Source: Nonomuraea zeae (GTDB lineage: Bacteria; Actinomycetota; Actinomycetes; Streptosporangiales; Streptosporangiaceae). From it: a stretch of 64,000 bases of DNA. This document shows, piece after piece, positions 27,414 to 35,403 of the stretch. The notes beneath the pieces were generated by a model that saw only the letters and a program-made list of their open reading frames with translations, did not search any database and had not been told where the DNA came from. The stretch lies in NCBI RefSeq assembly GCF_005889725.1, contig NZ_VCKX01000032.1, positions 1 through 64,000 of the forward strand. The letters are read 5' to 3'. The position numbers were made by a program, and so were the translations under genes. The first letter of the stretch is position 1; each line of letters begins with the position of its first letter.

Positions 27414-27725
27414 GAGCTCTCCTAAAGCGGGTGCCGCAGGTTCGAATCCTGCCGAGGGCACTCACCTGGATCGGCATTTCAGGCCCCTGACCTGCGGTTT
27501 CTCAGCCGCAGGTCTTTGCTTGGCGGCCCTTGATAGGCAACCGACGGTGCCCGCATGCAGCCGTAAGCCATGATCAGGGGATATACACGGGATGATCTTG
27601 ATGGCGTTTCCCCAGGTCAGACCCTAATTCTGAGCCATACCGGCCTCCGGCAACCGCTACGCCCGCCAGACGCGGGATGAACACAGCCGCTGATCGTGCC
27701 AAATACGTGAGTAAATCCGAGCGTC
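27414..27725 (+). repeat. tRNA-Arg(CCU) 3'-half repeat, copy 3, with conserved right flank
   Basis: 27414-27464 is nearly identical to copy 2 (one G-to-A change in the acceptor strand region, CCGAGGGCA). It is followed by the same terminator and by about 200 shared bases including GATCGTGCCAAATACGTGAG near 27693. It closes the giant-2 segment. Confidence 0.8.
27489..27518 (+). terminator. Terminator after tRNA-end copy 3
   Basis: GACCTGCGG TTTCTCAG CCGCAGGTC stem-loop followed by TTTGCTT, as after the other copies. Confidence 0.75.
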
Positions 27726-27895
27726 CTTGCCGATGAGTTCGTTGCGACCCACGACAGTGAACAGGCATGCTCGCATCGATCTTGATGCGCGACTCTCCCC
27801 GCAACTACCTCACCGGCCCTATCCTCCGCCGCTTTCCCCGCCGCCAGGAAGAACGCCGCCGAGCTGGTCCTGACAGCGGCTGGAGAAGAACTGAG

Positions 27896-27957
27896 CCCAG
27901 CTTCGTCACGCCGTGAGCATGCGTCGGGAACGCGCCGGACGCATCCGCGCGAAGCGG
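27896..27957 (+). repeat. Direct repeat of the HerA gene end (first copy)
   Basis: About 62 bases here match 31949-32010 (shared core GAACGCGCCGGACGCATC). At 31949 this is the 3' end of the HerA-like gene (RPARSRRMHTA); here only the matching codons (MRPARSRRMLTA) remain with no gene before them. It appears to be the edge of a duplicated or deleted segment. Confidence 0.6.
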
Positions 27958-28121
27958 AGCCAGCATCGAATGCGGGCCGTTGACGCAGGAAGGTGTCTCA
28001 GAGCGTCCGCGGCGCAGTCACCTATCTCGGTGAGCCGGCGGTTGCCGCGAGATCGTGAACGCTTCCGCACAAGGCGGGATTTGCGCCACCATGATCGCAT
28101 CGTTCCGACGAAGGAGGCTGC

Positions 28122-29144
28122 TTGGTCGTTTTCGCCTGTGCAGGATGCGCCGCCGTGGTGACCGCGCGGGTGACGCGGGTGGCGCTTCCCGACCACTCTG
28201 GCCAGCAGTACGGCCATGGCCTGCTCCCCGGTCTTCTGGAGCCGGGAACGTACGCGGTGGACCCTGGAGACGGCCGGACTTGGCAACCATTGAAGCCCGA
28301 GCCGGAAGAGCATGGCGTCCGGCTACTGACGTACTGCATCACTGGACCTCCGAACAGGATCGCGATCGCGCCGGGCGACGTCCGCGGAACCGTCTTCATC
28401 CCGGAGCGGTTGGGCGGCTGCTGTTGCGGCTGGGACGGCCAGTACGGTCCCAACTTGGCGTGCGCGAAGTGCGGCTGTCCGGTGGCCACCCGCGTCGATG
28501 ACTGCGGGTTCTGGCAGGTGGTCTGGCTGGAGCCGGACGCCGTGCGCCCCGTCGCCGTCGATGGCCCCGTCCAGCGGGTGATGGATTGGGAGAAGTTGTC
28601 CAGCACGCCGCCCGTTGACCAGCCTGGTTTCTGGAGCCCGCTGTGGGAGGCCGCGGTCGCGGTGGCACTGGCGCACCTGCTGGCGGTCTCGGATGGTAAG
28701 CGGGTGTCCGTCCCCGAGGGGTCTGTCGCCGAGGCATTTCGCCGAACGATCGACAGCCTGCTCCCTCCAGGGCCACCGGAACGACACCTCGTCCTGGCCG
28801 GGCCCGGCCTACCCGCCGCCATCACCGACATCGCCCTGGTGCCGCGGCATCCGCAAACCGGTGAGATATGGCCGTGCGACGCAGGAGCGGTGGTGCCACT
28901 GGCCGCGGACGTATGGATGTACATGGCCTTCAACGATGATCGGCGGGGCGTGCCGACGGCGTACGGGATGCCTGCCGGCGTTCGCCGTGACGATCCACCC
29001 CCGCTGCTGCCGCATACTCTTTTCCGTCCCGACGGGCGGGTGTTCCTCAGCACGCTAAAGCGGCTGACGGCGGTTCGGCAGCCGTGGTTACGCCGCATCC
29101 ACGACCGGGTGAAAGACCGCCCGTACATGGACCCGTTCTCGTAA
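28122..29144 (+). CDS. Conserved actinomycete protein of unknown function with cysteine-rich motif
   Basis: 340 residues. TTG start at 28122 with GAAGGAGG five to six bases upstream. Begins VVFACAGCAAVVTARVTRV and has LGGCCCGWDGQYGPNLAC followed by KCGC (residues ~98-120), which together look like a zinc-binding ribbon. A WEAAVAVALAHLLAVSDG helix is central and the C-terminus is Pro/Arg-rich. I recognise it only as a hypothetical family common in streptomycetes and relatives. No neighbour suggests a pathway. Confidence 0.7.
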   Translation: MVVFACAGCAAVVTARVTRVALPDHSGQQYGHGLLPGLLEPGTYAVDPGDGRTWQPLKPEPEEHGVRLLTYCITGPPNRIAIAPGDVRGTVFIPERLGGCCCGWDGQYGPNLACAKCGCPVATRVDDCGFWQVVWLEPDAVRPVAVDGPVQRVMDWEKLSSTPPVDQPGFWSPLWEAAVAVALAHLLAVSDGKRVSVPEGSVAEAFRRTIDSLLPPGPPERHLVLAGPGLPAAITDIALVPRHPQTGEIWPCDAGAVVPLAADVWMYMAFNDDRRGVPTAYGMPAGVRRDDPPPLLPHTLFRPDGRVFLSTLKRLTAVRQPWLRRIHDRVKDRPYMDPFS

Positions 29145-29460
29145 ACGCCAGGCCTCCAACCTGGGCACATACGCCGCGTGACGGCGGCGTCGCAGAGGCC
29201 GCCTGGTTGCAGGAAGAAGCTTTCACTCGCCAGACCCCAGAACGTCACGAGTGATCAGCAGCTTGTGGAGTCGGCCCATGGCGGTCCAGTCCCCTATGTC
29301 GGGCTCCCCTGGGTCGGCTCCCCATTCGGCAAGCGATTCGTGCACCAGCTCAGCACTACCGGAACGATCCAATACTCTCGGTCTCCTCACCGACCGGACC
29401 CAGACAGGCGAACAGCGGCTACCAGATCACCTGGCACAAGTGACCAGTCTCGCCCAGTCC
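29145..29460. other. Gene-free stretch
   Basis: No frame with convincing codon bias or family resemblance; it lies between two convergent genes. Confidence 0.4.
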
Positions 29461-29496
29461 TCGCGTAAGAACCGTAACCCAGCGGTTCTTACGCGA
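29461..29496. terminator. Perfect 14-bp inverted repeat at the end of the membrane gene
   Basis: TCGCGTAAGAACCG and CGGTTCTTACGCGA flank an 8-base loop. It overlaps the stop codon of the minus-strand gene and lies 3' to the + strand gene at 28122-29144, so it could end transcription from both sides. No T-run is present. Confidence 0.55.
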
Positions 29497-29908
29497 TCGG
29501 CCGGGCGATCAGCGCGTACCTGCCCACCACCAGCAGGGCCGACATCCCGCCAGGACGCTCACCAGGCAACAGCAGGCCAGCATCAGCCCTCTTCCCCCGC
29601 CGCAACACCCGGCCGTCAGACCAGACCGCGAACACCAACGCCAGCAACGGCCACAACCCGAGCAGCGGCTCAACCGCGACGAACGGCCCCGCCAGCACCT
29701 CCCCAGCAACACTGTCCGTCCGGCTCGCCACGCTGAAGTTGTGCGCGGCGTGCGCACCACACACCAGCGCCACCGGCAGAAGCCCGAGCAGCCGTGATGG
29801 ACCGCGCCACCGCAACAGCAGCCCCACCCCGAGCCCCGCCACCGCCGACCACGCGACATGGAACCCGGCCTGCAGGAACAGAGCCTTGATCATGCCAAAT
29901 GCGTGCAC
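29489..29908 (-). CDS. Membrane protein, probably the truncated C-terminal part of a larger one
   Basis: 139 residues with three to four hydrophobic segments (AWSAVAGLGVGLLL; LLGLLPVALVCGAHAAHNF; PLLGLWPLLALVFAVW). The HxxHN motif after the second helix recalls multi-pass intramembrane peptidases of the PrsW type, but the rest of such a protein is missing. The first codons (VHAFGMIKAL) coincide with a sequence similar to the flank of the tRNA-end repeats (CATGCCAAATGCGTGCAC), so the gene was probably cut at its 5' end by an integration junction. Confidence 0.5.
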   Translation of the reverse strand: MHAFGMIKALFLQAGFHVAWSAVAGLGVGLLLRWRGPSRLLGLLPVALVCGAHAAHNFSVASRTDSVAGEVLAGPFVAVEPLLGLWPLLALVFAVWSDGRVLRRGKRADAGLLLPGERPGGMSALLVVGRYALIARPIA

Positions 29909-29974
29909 GCTCTGCTTCCTCGACGAACACCTGCACCGCTCGGGCCTGGGACGATGACCCGCTGGTCCGCCTGA

Positions 29975-30190
29975 CTCCTAAAGCGGGTGCAGCGAACGGT
30001 GCCCGTATGCAACCGCAAGACCATGATCAGGGTAATGCAGCAGATGATCTTTAGGCGCTCTCCAGGGCAGACCCTGATTCCGAGCAATCCAAGCTGCCGA
30101 CAACCCGCTAAGACCGGCCGCGTATGCGACCAACGCCGCCGTTGATCGTGCCGACCACATGCTTACAATCCGAAGACCGTCCCTCCCCCG
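29975..30190 (+). repeat. tRNA-Arg(CCU) repeat, copy 4, remnant with right flank
   Basis: Only CTCCTAAAGCGGGTGC of the tRNA remains (29975-29990). It is joined directly to the right-flank module (GCGAACGGTGCCCGTATGCA to about 30190, with GATCGTGCCGACCACATG). The T-arm and terminator are deleted. The flank agrees with copies 2 and 3 over roughly 200 bases at reduced identity. Confidence 0.65.
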
Positions 30191-30280
30191 CCGTCGCCAT
30201 TGAGGGTTTCGGCGGCCTCTTGCCCTTGGCCAGGCAAGGCCTGGATGCCGGCGGCGCGGCGTTCTCAGTACAGTGTCGGA

Positions 30281-30697
30281 GTGGCAGGTGAGCAGCTGAG
30301 TGTGCGAGTGGACAGCTGGATATGGTCGGTACGGCTCACCAAGACTCGTTCGATCGCGTCCGACGCCTGCCGGGGCGGTCACGTCCGGGTCAACGGGGTG
30401 CGGGTCAAGCCCGCGCACGCCGTACGGGTCGGCGACGAGGTCCGGCTGCGGCATGAGGGACGCGAACGCATCGTGGTCGTCTCCCGCGCCATCACCAAGC
30501 GCGTCGCCGCTACCGTCGCCGCCGAGTGCTACGTCGACAAGAGCCCTCCGCCCCCTCCTCGCGAGGAGACCGTTACGGTGGCCGTCCGGGCTCGTGGCGC
30601 GGGGCGTCCCACCAAACGCGAACGTCGCAGCATCGACAAGCTGCTCGCTCGTCCAGCGGTAGAGGGACAGCGGGGCGGTCGAGCGCGCCCGGAGTGA
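30281..30697 (+). CDS. S4-domain RNA-binding protein (Hsp15/HslR-like)
   Basis: About 138 residues from GTG 30281; the open frame continues upstream without coding character and the real start could also be GTG 30302. RVDSWIWSVRLTKTRSIASD, CRGGHVRVNGVRVKPAHAV and VGDEVRL form a canonical S4 domain. The C-terminal tail RGAGRPTKRERRSIDKL is typical of HslR/Hsp15 proteins, which bind RNA of stalled 50S subunits carrying peptidyl-tRNA. Presumed role in ribosome quality control. It stands alone. Confidence 0.85.
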   Translation: MAGEQLSVRVDSWIWSVRLTKTRSIASDACRGGHVRVNGVRVKPAHAVRVGDEVRLRHEGRERIVVVSRAITKRVAATVAAECYVDKSPPPPPREETVTVAVRARGAGRPTKRERRSIDKLLARPAVEGQRGGRARPE

Positions 30698-31313
30698 TCG
30701 AGCACGATCTCATCGAGGTGGATGTGCGGAGGTGACCGGCCTGCGGAGCAGCACCGCCGACGTTGTGCCGGTCCGCCGCCGTAAGCCTCCGACGCTGGTC
30801 AGCCGCTCGCACTGCCGAAGGGATTTATGTGGTGGGCGGCGATGGGCATACGGACTGGTCGCGGCCCGGGGCGGACCCATGGCGTCCGATGAGGGTCGGC
30901 TGGTCTCCAGGACGACTCGCTCTCGCCGGCCCCGAGCCTGGCCTGTTCCCACTCCCGGCGGGTCACCGGGCTTGTCCCCCGCCGAGGCCGCAGCAGGAGC
31001 GTAGGCGCAGCGCCTGTTCTCTGCGCTGGGCGAAGTCGAGCAGGAGGGCCCAGCTCCCGCGTGCATGGCCGGGATCACCATGGCCGAGGCCGCTCGGCGG
31101 CTGCGCGCCCGGCCCGCCGATGACGCCGCCGTCGCGGCGATCCTGGCCGGTTCGTGGTCCGACTCGGCAATCTGGGTGATCATCGACTTCCACCAGGCCA
31201 TGCCGGTGCTGTCGCTGTCTGCGGTGCCGCCGAACCAGCATCACCGCACAGCCATGGAAGATCTTTTCATCTTCTTCGCACCGGACGTTCTGTGACCCCC
31301 CACACTGAAGGCC
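30698..31313. other. Gene-poor stretch with one doubtful short frame
   Basis: The only frame of interest is 31065-31295 on + (MAGITMAEAARRLRARPADD, 76 codons), preceded in frame by ~20 coding-like codons and a stop at 31002-31004. It may be the decayed end of a lost gene. No family can be named. Confidence 0.3.
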
Positions 31314-31910
31314 GTGACGAACGATCTCACCGACGCTCGGAACCGCCTGGTCCCTCCCCGCCGGCTTCACCAGGTGGCGGCCCTGCTCAACATGCCGCAC
31401 GTGGACGAGACCTCCACCCACGACGACAACGCCCCGCAAACCAGACGACAGGCGGCGCTGTACGCCAGCATCGCCGACTGGGCTCGGCTCTCGGCGCAGG
31501 CCGCCGAACAGCTCATCGATCGGGACGTACCCGAGGCTACCGACCGATTCGCCTACCTCGTCGAATACACCGACCGGCACGCCAAAGGCTGGCACCCAGC
31601 TCCCAGCGAGCGCTCCAATGGGATCACCCTCGCTGAGACGGCCGAGACGGTCGCGCGAACCGTACTTACGGGCTACATCACCCACCTGGACGAAAACCGC
31701 GAGGACTACCAGTTGTGGCTCGTGGACTCGCTGTCCCTGCGCGCGAGCGCGTGGCACGTGGACACCGCCCAGGTGCAGCTCGGCGGCCGCCGCCCCAGCT
31801 GTCCCTCCTCAGCGCTCACGTTCAAAGAGGCGGAGATTCCTCCTCACGCCGTCGAAGTTCGCACGCCCGTCCAAATACACCGGTTCATGAATCACCCCAT
31901 CTGCCCATAG
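31314..31910 (+). CDS. 198-aa hypothetical protein
   Basis: GTG start at 31314 with GAAGG six bases upstream. Mostly helical, hydrophilic, with NMPHVDETSTHDDNAPQTRR near the start and TDRFAYLVEYTDRHAKGWHP centrally. The last ~30 codons lose coding bias and face the 3' end of the HerA-like gene 51 bases away. No known family. It could be a regulator or an unrelated small gene inserted beside the HerA-NurA operon. Confidence 0.5.
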   Translation: MTNDLTDARNRLVPPRRLHQVAALLNMPHVDETSTHDDNAPQTRRQAALYASIADWARLSAQAAEQLIDRDVPEATDRFAYLVEYTDRHAKGWHPAPSERSNGITLAETAETVARTVLTGYITHLDENREDYQLWLVDSLSLRASAWHVDTAQVQLGGRRPSCPSSALTFKEAEIPPHAVEVRTPVQIHRFMNHPICP

Positions 31911-31960
31911 CCGCCGGGCAGCGGAGAGGTCAGCGCGGGAGAAGCAGGGGCCCAGCGTCG

Positions 31961-33760
31961 TCATGCCGTGTGCATGCGCCGAGAACGCGCCGGACGCATC
32001 TGCACGAAGACCGGGTTGCGGAACACCGAGCCCGTCAGCAGGCATTGGCCCTGCCCCAGCGCGGGAACCGTCGACCACAGCGCCTCGTGCACGCCCCCCG
32101 TGGTGGCACGTACGGGCGCGAGGTTGCCGGCCGACTTGAGCTGATGGATGAACCGGGTGTTCGCCAGCTCGAACAACTCCTCCGGCACGTGCCCGGGCTG
32201 CTGCGACACCAGCGCCAGGCCCATCCACCGCTTGCGGCCGCGGCGGCTGATGACCTGCAACTGATCCAGCACCGCTCGCATCCTGCCCGCACTGGCCCGC
32301 GAGACGAACGTGTGCACCTCCTCGATCACCACCAGCACCGGCGGCCGCGGCCGGCCGTCCTTGCCGATCGGTTCGTCGCGAGCCACCGCGATCACCCTGT
32401 CGAACAGCGCCTGCAGCAGGAATGAGATGGCGATGTTGCGAGCGGTGTCGTTGGTCTCGCTCACATCGAAGACGCTCAGTCGCCGCTCCACGAGCAGCTC
32501 GTCCACATCCAGGTACGGGGTGTTCCTTGTGGGCATCCAGTCGAGCATCTCGGACCTGCCGAGCTTGTACAGCTTGTTCCTCAGCGTTGAGGCGGTGGCC
32601 TTCTCCGCCATGCCGGGCCGCCCTGGGAACAGGGGCATGCTGCCCGTGGTGGTGTCCTCCTGCAACCCGTCGATCAGGTCGCTGAGGTTGTACGGGCGGT
32701 CGGGCGGAGGCGGCGTGGGGGCGGCGAGAGTGCCCATCCTGCTCGGCCGGGAAACCCGCTCCGCGTTGCGCCGGGCCTGGGCCGTGATGGCTCCCCACAT
32801 CCTCACCTGGGGTTCGCTGAGGTCGAGGATGTCCGCGACGATTTCCTCGGGTACGTCGGCGATCGGCACCTTGAAGGGGAGCGGGTCGGGCGCGTCCGTC
32901 ATGCCGGCGTTCGGCACGTACACGCGGAAATCCGGGATGCCGCGCGGAAGCCGTTCCTCGAAGTGTTCCTCCAGCAGGCGTGCGAGGTGGGGCTCGTCGT
33001 TTCCCTGGTCCATGCGGACGTACTCGCCCTCGACGTCGATGGCGACGACCGCCCACCCGGCGCGCAGGGCCTCTTCCATCAGCACCTGAGTGGTGTTGGA
33101 CTTGCCCGAGCCCACGGTGCCGAAGATGCCGGCATTGCGCGGCAGGAAGCCCTTGTTCGCCGAGGCCGCCTCGACCCGGACGTCGTCGTAGCCGAGCAAT
33201 GAGCCCAGTTGCATGTCACCTTCGATGCCGAGCATCCGGCGCAACCGGTCGCTGGGATAGATGAACACCCGGGAGTACGGCCGAGGGCGGGTCGAGGTGG
33301 GCAGCACGTTCTCCGAAGGGGTCACTTCGCCGAGAATCTCGATCGTGCCGGCGGCGTAGTACGCGGGCCGGAACTGGGTGCGTTCAGGGTGGAGCAGCGT
33401 GGTGCGGCTGATGGCCGAATCGGGGCCGATCTCGTGCGGGCTGTGGAAGGGGCCTTCGACGACGCGTCCCAGGAAGGTGATGCCTTGTTCGGTGTCGTTG
33501 ACGCCCACGTACGCGTCTCGCCGGAAATGGCGGCGCAGCTGTTCCGACACCATGACACCGCTGCTCGTGTTGTCCGTTCCCGGCCCGTCGAAGGCGACGA
33601 AGCCGAGCGTGATCAGGGAACGGGCGAGGCTGGCTTCCGCGGCCTCGAGGTCTTCGGCGGGGATCTCCCGGTCGATCTCGGAATCGACAGGTACGTCTGG
33701 CTCTTCCGGCTCTTCCAGCGGTTCGTCGGCCTCGGCTTCGACCTGGATATCCGAGCTCAT
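31961..33760 (-). CDS. herA: HerA-like hexameric DNA translocase ATPase
   Basis: 599 residues from ATG 33760; the longer open frame upstream overlaps the nuclease gene and is not used. An acidic N-terminal tail (EADEPLEEPEEPDVPVD) precedes a HAS-barrel-like region, then GTVGSGKSNTTQVLMEEAL (Walker A) and PPVLVVIEEVHTF (Walker B with the E-E-x-H form of HerA) and QVISRRGRKRWMGLALVSQQ (arginine and sensor region). HerA pumps DNA to NurA for end resection, and bacterial HerA pairs act in anti-phage defence. The ATG overlaps the NurA-like stop (ATGA), indicating one complex. The 3' end is partly duplicated at 27896-27957. Confidence 0.88.
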   Translation of the reverse strand: MSSDIQVEAEADEPLEEPEEPDVPVDSEIDREIPAEDLEAAEASLARSLITLGFVAFDGPGTDNTSSGVMVSEQLRRHFRRDAYVGVNDTEQGITFLGRVVEGPFHSPHEIGPDSAISRTTLLHPERTQFRPAYYAAGTIEILGEVTPSENVLPTSTRPRPYSRVFIYPSDRLRRMLGIEGDMQLGSLLGYDDVRVEAASANKGFLPRNAGIFGTVGSGKSNTTQVLMEEALRAGWAVVAIDVEGEYVRMDQGNDEPHLARLLEEHFEERLPRGIPDFRVYVPNAGMTDAPDPLPFKVPIADVPEEIVADILDLSEPQVRMWGAITAQARRNAERVSRPSRMGTLAAPTPPPPDRPYNLSDLIDGLQEDTTTGSMPLFPGRPGMAEKATASTLRNKLYKLGRSEMLDWMPTRNTPYLDVDELLVERRLSVFDVSETNDTARNIAISFLLQALFDRVIAVARDEPIGKDGRPRPPVLVVIEEVHTFVSRASAGRMRAVLDQLQVISRRGRKRWMGLALVSQQPGHVPEELFELANTRFIHQLKSAGNLAPVRATTGGVHEALWSTVPALGQGQCLLTGSVFRNPVFVQMRPARSRRMHTA

Positions 33761-34881
33761 CCTCGTGTCCTCCGTGGGTCCAGATCGGTGAGCCCGTGCT
33801 CGACCCCGAGCTCCAGCAACCGAGTTTCGATGAAAGCGCGAAACTCCCCACCCTTGAACATGGTGCGGGCCACGTTGTCGGCGAGGTCGATATGGAAAGG
33901 GAAGCCGCGGGCGGTCGCGGGCGCGCCGCTGTCCGGCAGGCCTCGTGTCCAGAGCGCGTCGGCAAGAAAGAGCGCCGCGGCCTCCTCGGCCCGGTCCCGG
34001 TGGCATTCCAGGATGAACGGACGATGCCCGGCCTTTATCAGCAGGATGGTGACTTCCGGCCCCACCTCCGCGATGAAGGCCCTGAACGTCGCCCGGTCGA
34101 GTTTGTGGAAATTGGCCTTGATCGTTCCTGCGTTTTCGTCACCGTCAAGGAAACCGGTGAGGTCGTCGGCGAGCGTGCGCAGCTCGATGAACTCACCGGG
34201 CTCCAGGACGATGCCGGCGTTCAGCACGTCGAGATCCTCGGGGCTCTCGCTGACCGCGATGAAGCATTGGTCCTTGACGTATTGGCGGACGAGGTCGAAA
34301 ACAGCCGGCAGGTTCTCTCTCGGATGGCCCACGCCCGTACGAAGCTGGAAGGGAATCAGCTCGCCGTGGATCATCCGCCAGTCGGCCTCCTGCGCGAGCA
34401 GGATCTTGCGTTCGCCGAACAGCATGAGCGCCTGGCTGGCCAGATTCGAGGTGCCGTGCACCTTCCGCAGGTTGCCGAAAAACTCCCTGGCCGAATCTCC
34501 GGACGTGGTCAGCTCGTGCTCGAAAACCCTCGTCACGAGGCCGACAGACTCGCCGGTGTTGGTGACGACCACCACCCCGATCTGGACTTTCGTGCCGCTC
34601 AGGAGCGGTACGGCGGCCACCGTCCCGTCGGAGGCGGCGACGATTCCCGAACCCAGAAGATTTTTGGCCCACTGCATCTTCTCGGGCGTCGGGCGGCGGA
34701 TTTGAGAACTCAAATCTGGATTTTCCGCCAATATCTCCTGGCGAAGCTGCTCCCGCCGTCCATGTGAGGCCAGAACGGCCGCGTCCACCCGCTCCCTCAG
34801 GCGGTCGAAATACGTTTCGAACTCCATCCATGGCGCAACCGACAGAATGTCAGCAAGGCTGTGCGCGTCAGGCCGTTCCAC
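33757..34881 (-). CDS. nurA: NurA-domain nuclease, partner of HerA
   Basis: 374 residues from GTG 34881, chosen because GGAGG lies directly upstream (TGGAGGTCCAGTG); an internal ATG at 34827 (MEFETYFDRL) is the alternative. NurA features: SGIVAASDGTVAAVPL (first catalytic Asp in the IAASDG loop), FIELRTLADDL, and the C-terminal GFPFHIDLADNVARTMFKG with the His-Asp pair expected near the end of NurA domains. NurA is a Mn-dependent 5'-3' nuclease driven by HerA. It overlaps HerA by four bases. Confidence 0.82.
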   Translation of the reverse strand: MERPDAHSLADILSVAPWMEFETYFDRLRERVDAAVLASHGRREQLRQEILAENPDLSSQIRRPTPEKMQWAKNLLGSGIVAASDGTVAAVPLLSGTKVQIGVVVVTNTGESVGLVTRVFEHELTTSGDSAREFFGNLRKVHGTSNLASQALMLFGERKILLAQEADWRMIHGELIPFQLRTGVGHPRENLPAVFDLVRQYVKDQCFIAVSESPEDLDVLNAGIVLEPGEFIELRTLADDLTGFLDGDENAGTIKANFHKLDRATFRAFIAEVGPEVTILLIKAGHRPFILECHRDRAEEAAALFLADALWTRGLPDSGAPATARGFPFHIDLADNVARTMFKGGEFRAFIETRLLELGVEHGLTDLDPRRTRG

Positions 34882-35403
34882 TGGACCTCCAGCCTCCGAT
34901 GACGCTTCGCAACCGATCACCACACTCTGCTGCAGAGTAACCACGGGACCGACAGAGATCCAGGTCTTATAAAGACCCGGTCGCCGTCGGCGGAGCAGCT
35001 CGGGAACAATCGCCAGGCCGAGCGACTTCGGCTTCCTGTGACACCGTTGCAGGCATGGGTGCTTAAGCTCACCCATTCGGGGTCGACAAATTCGGACTCC
35101 GCGGCGGGGCAGTCGCCCTGTTGTAGCTCCTCAAATCCGGAGCTCACCTCGACGCTGATCTCATGGCCGTTGACGAGCGCGAGTTGGGAGGTGCGTTCGT
35201 CGTCGTCCGCCTGGCTGACCCATTACGGAGGCGACCGCCAGAAGGAAGGGGAACGGCTTGTGCAGGGCGCGCTCACCGCCCCTGGTCCAGCGCCGGCTCT
35301 CGGTGACCCGCTCGATCCGGTCGACGATCGGCCAGCGTAGGGCGATCTTCCGACCTCGGCATAAGTGTTTCGTGGTAGTCGGCCGCGCCCTATAGTCGCC
35401 GAG
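34882..35403. other. Spacer between divergent nuclease and helicase genes, with a possible gene remnant
   Basis: On the minus strand a frame covering about 35060-35210 has coding bias (LALVNGHEISVEVSSGFEEL then QQGDCPAAESEFVDPEWVSL) but lacks a start and is broken at both ends, so it is probably a remnant of unknown family. The remainder should hold the promoters of the two divergent genes; no clear boxes are seen. Confidence 0.4.

Noticed and set aside
8061-30190. A prophage or conjugative element
   Set aside because: No integrase, capsid, terminase, tra or rep gene can be seen, only attachment-site-like scars.
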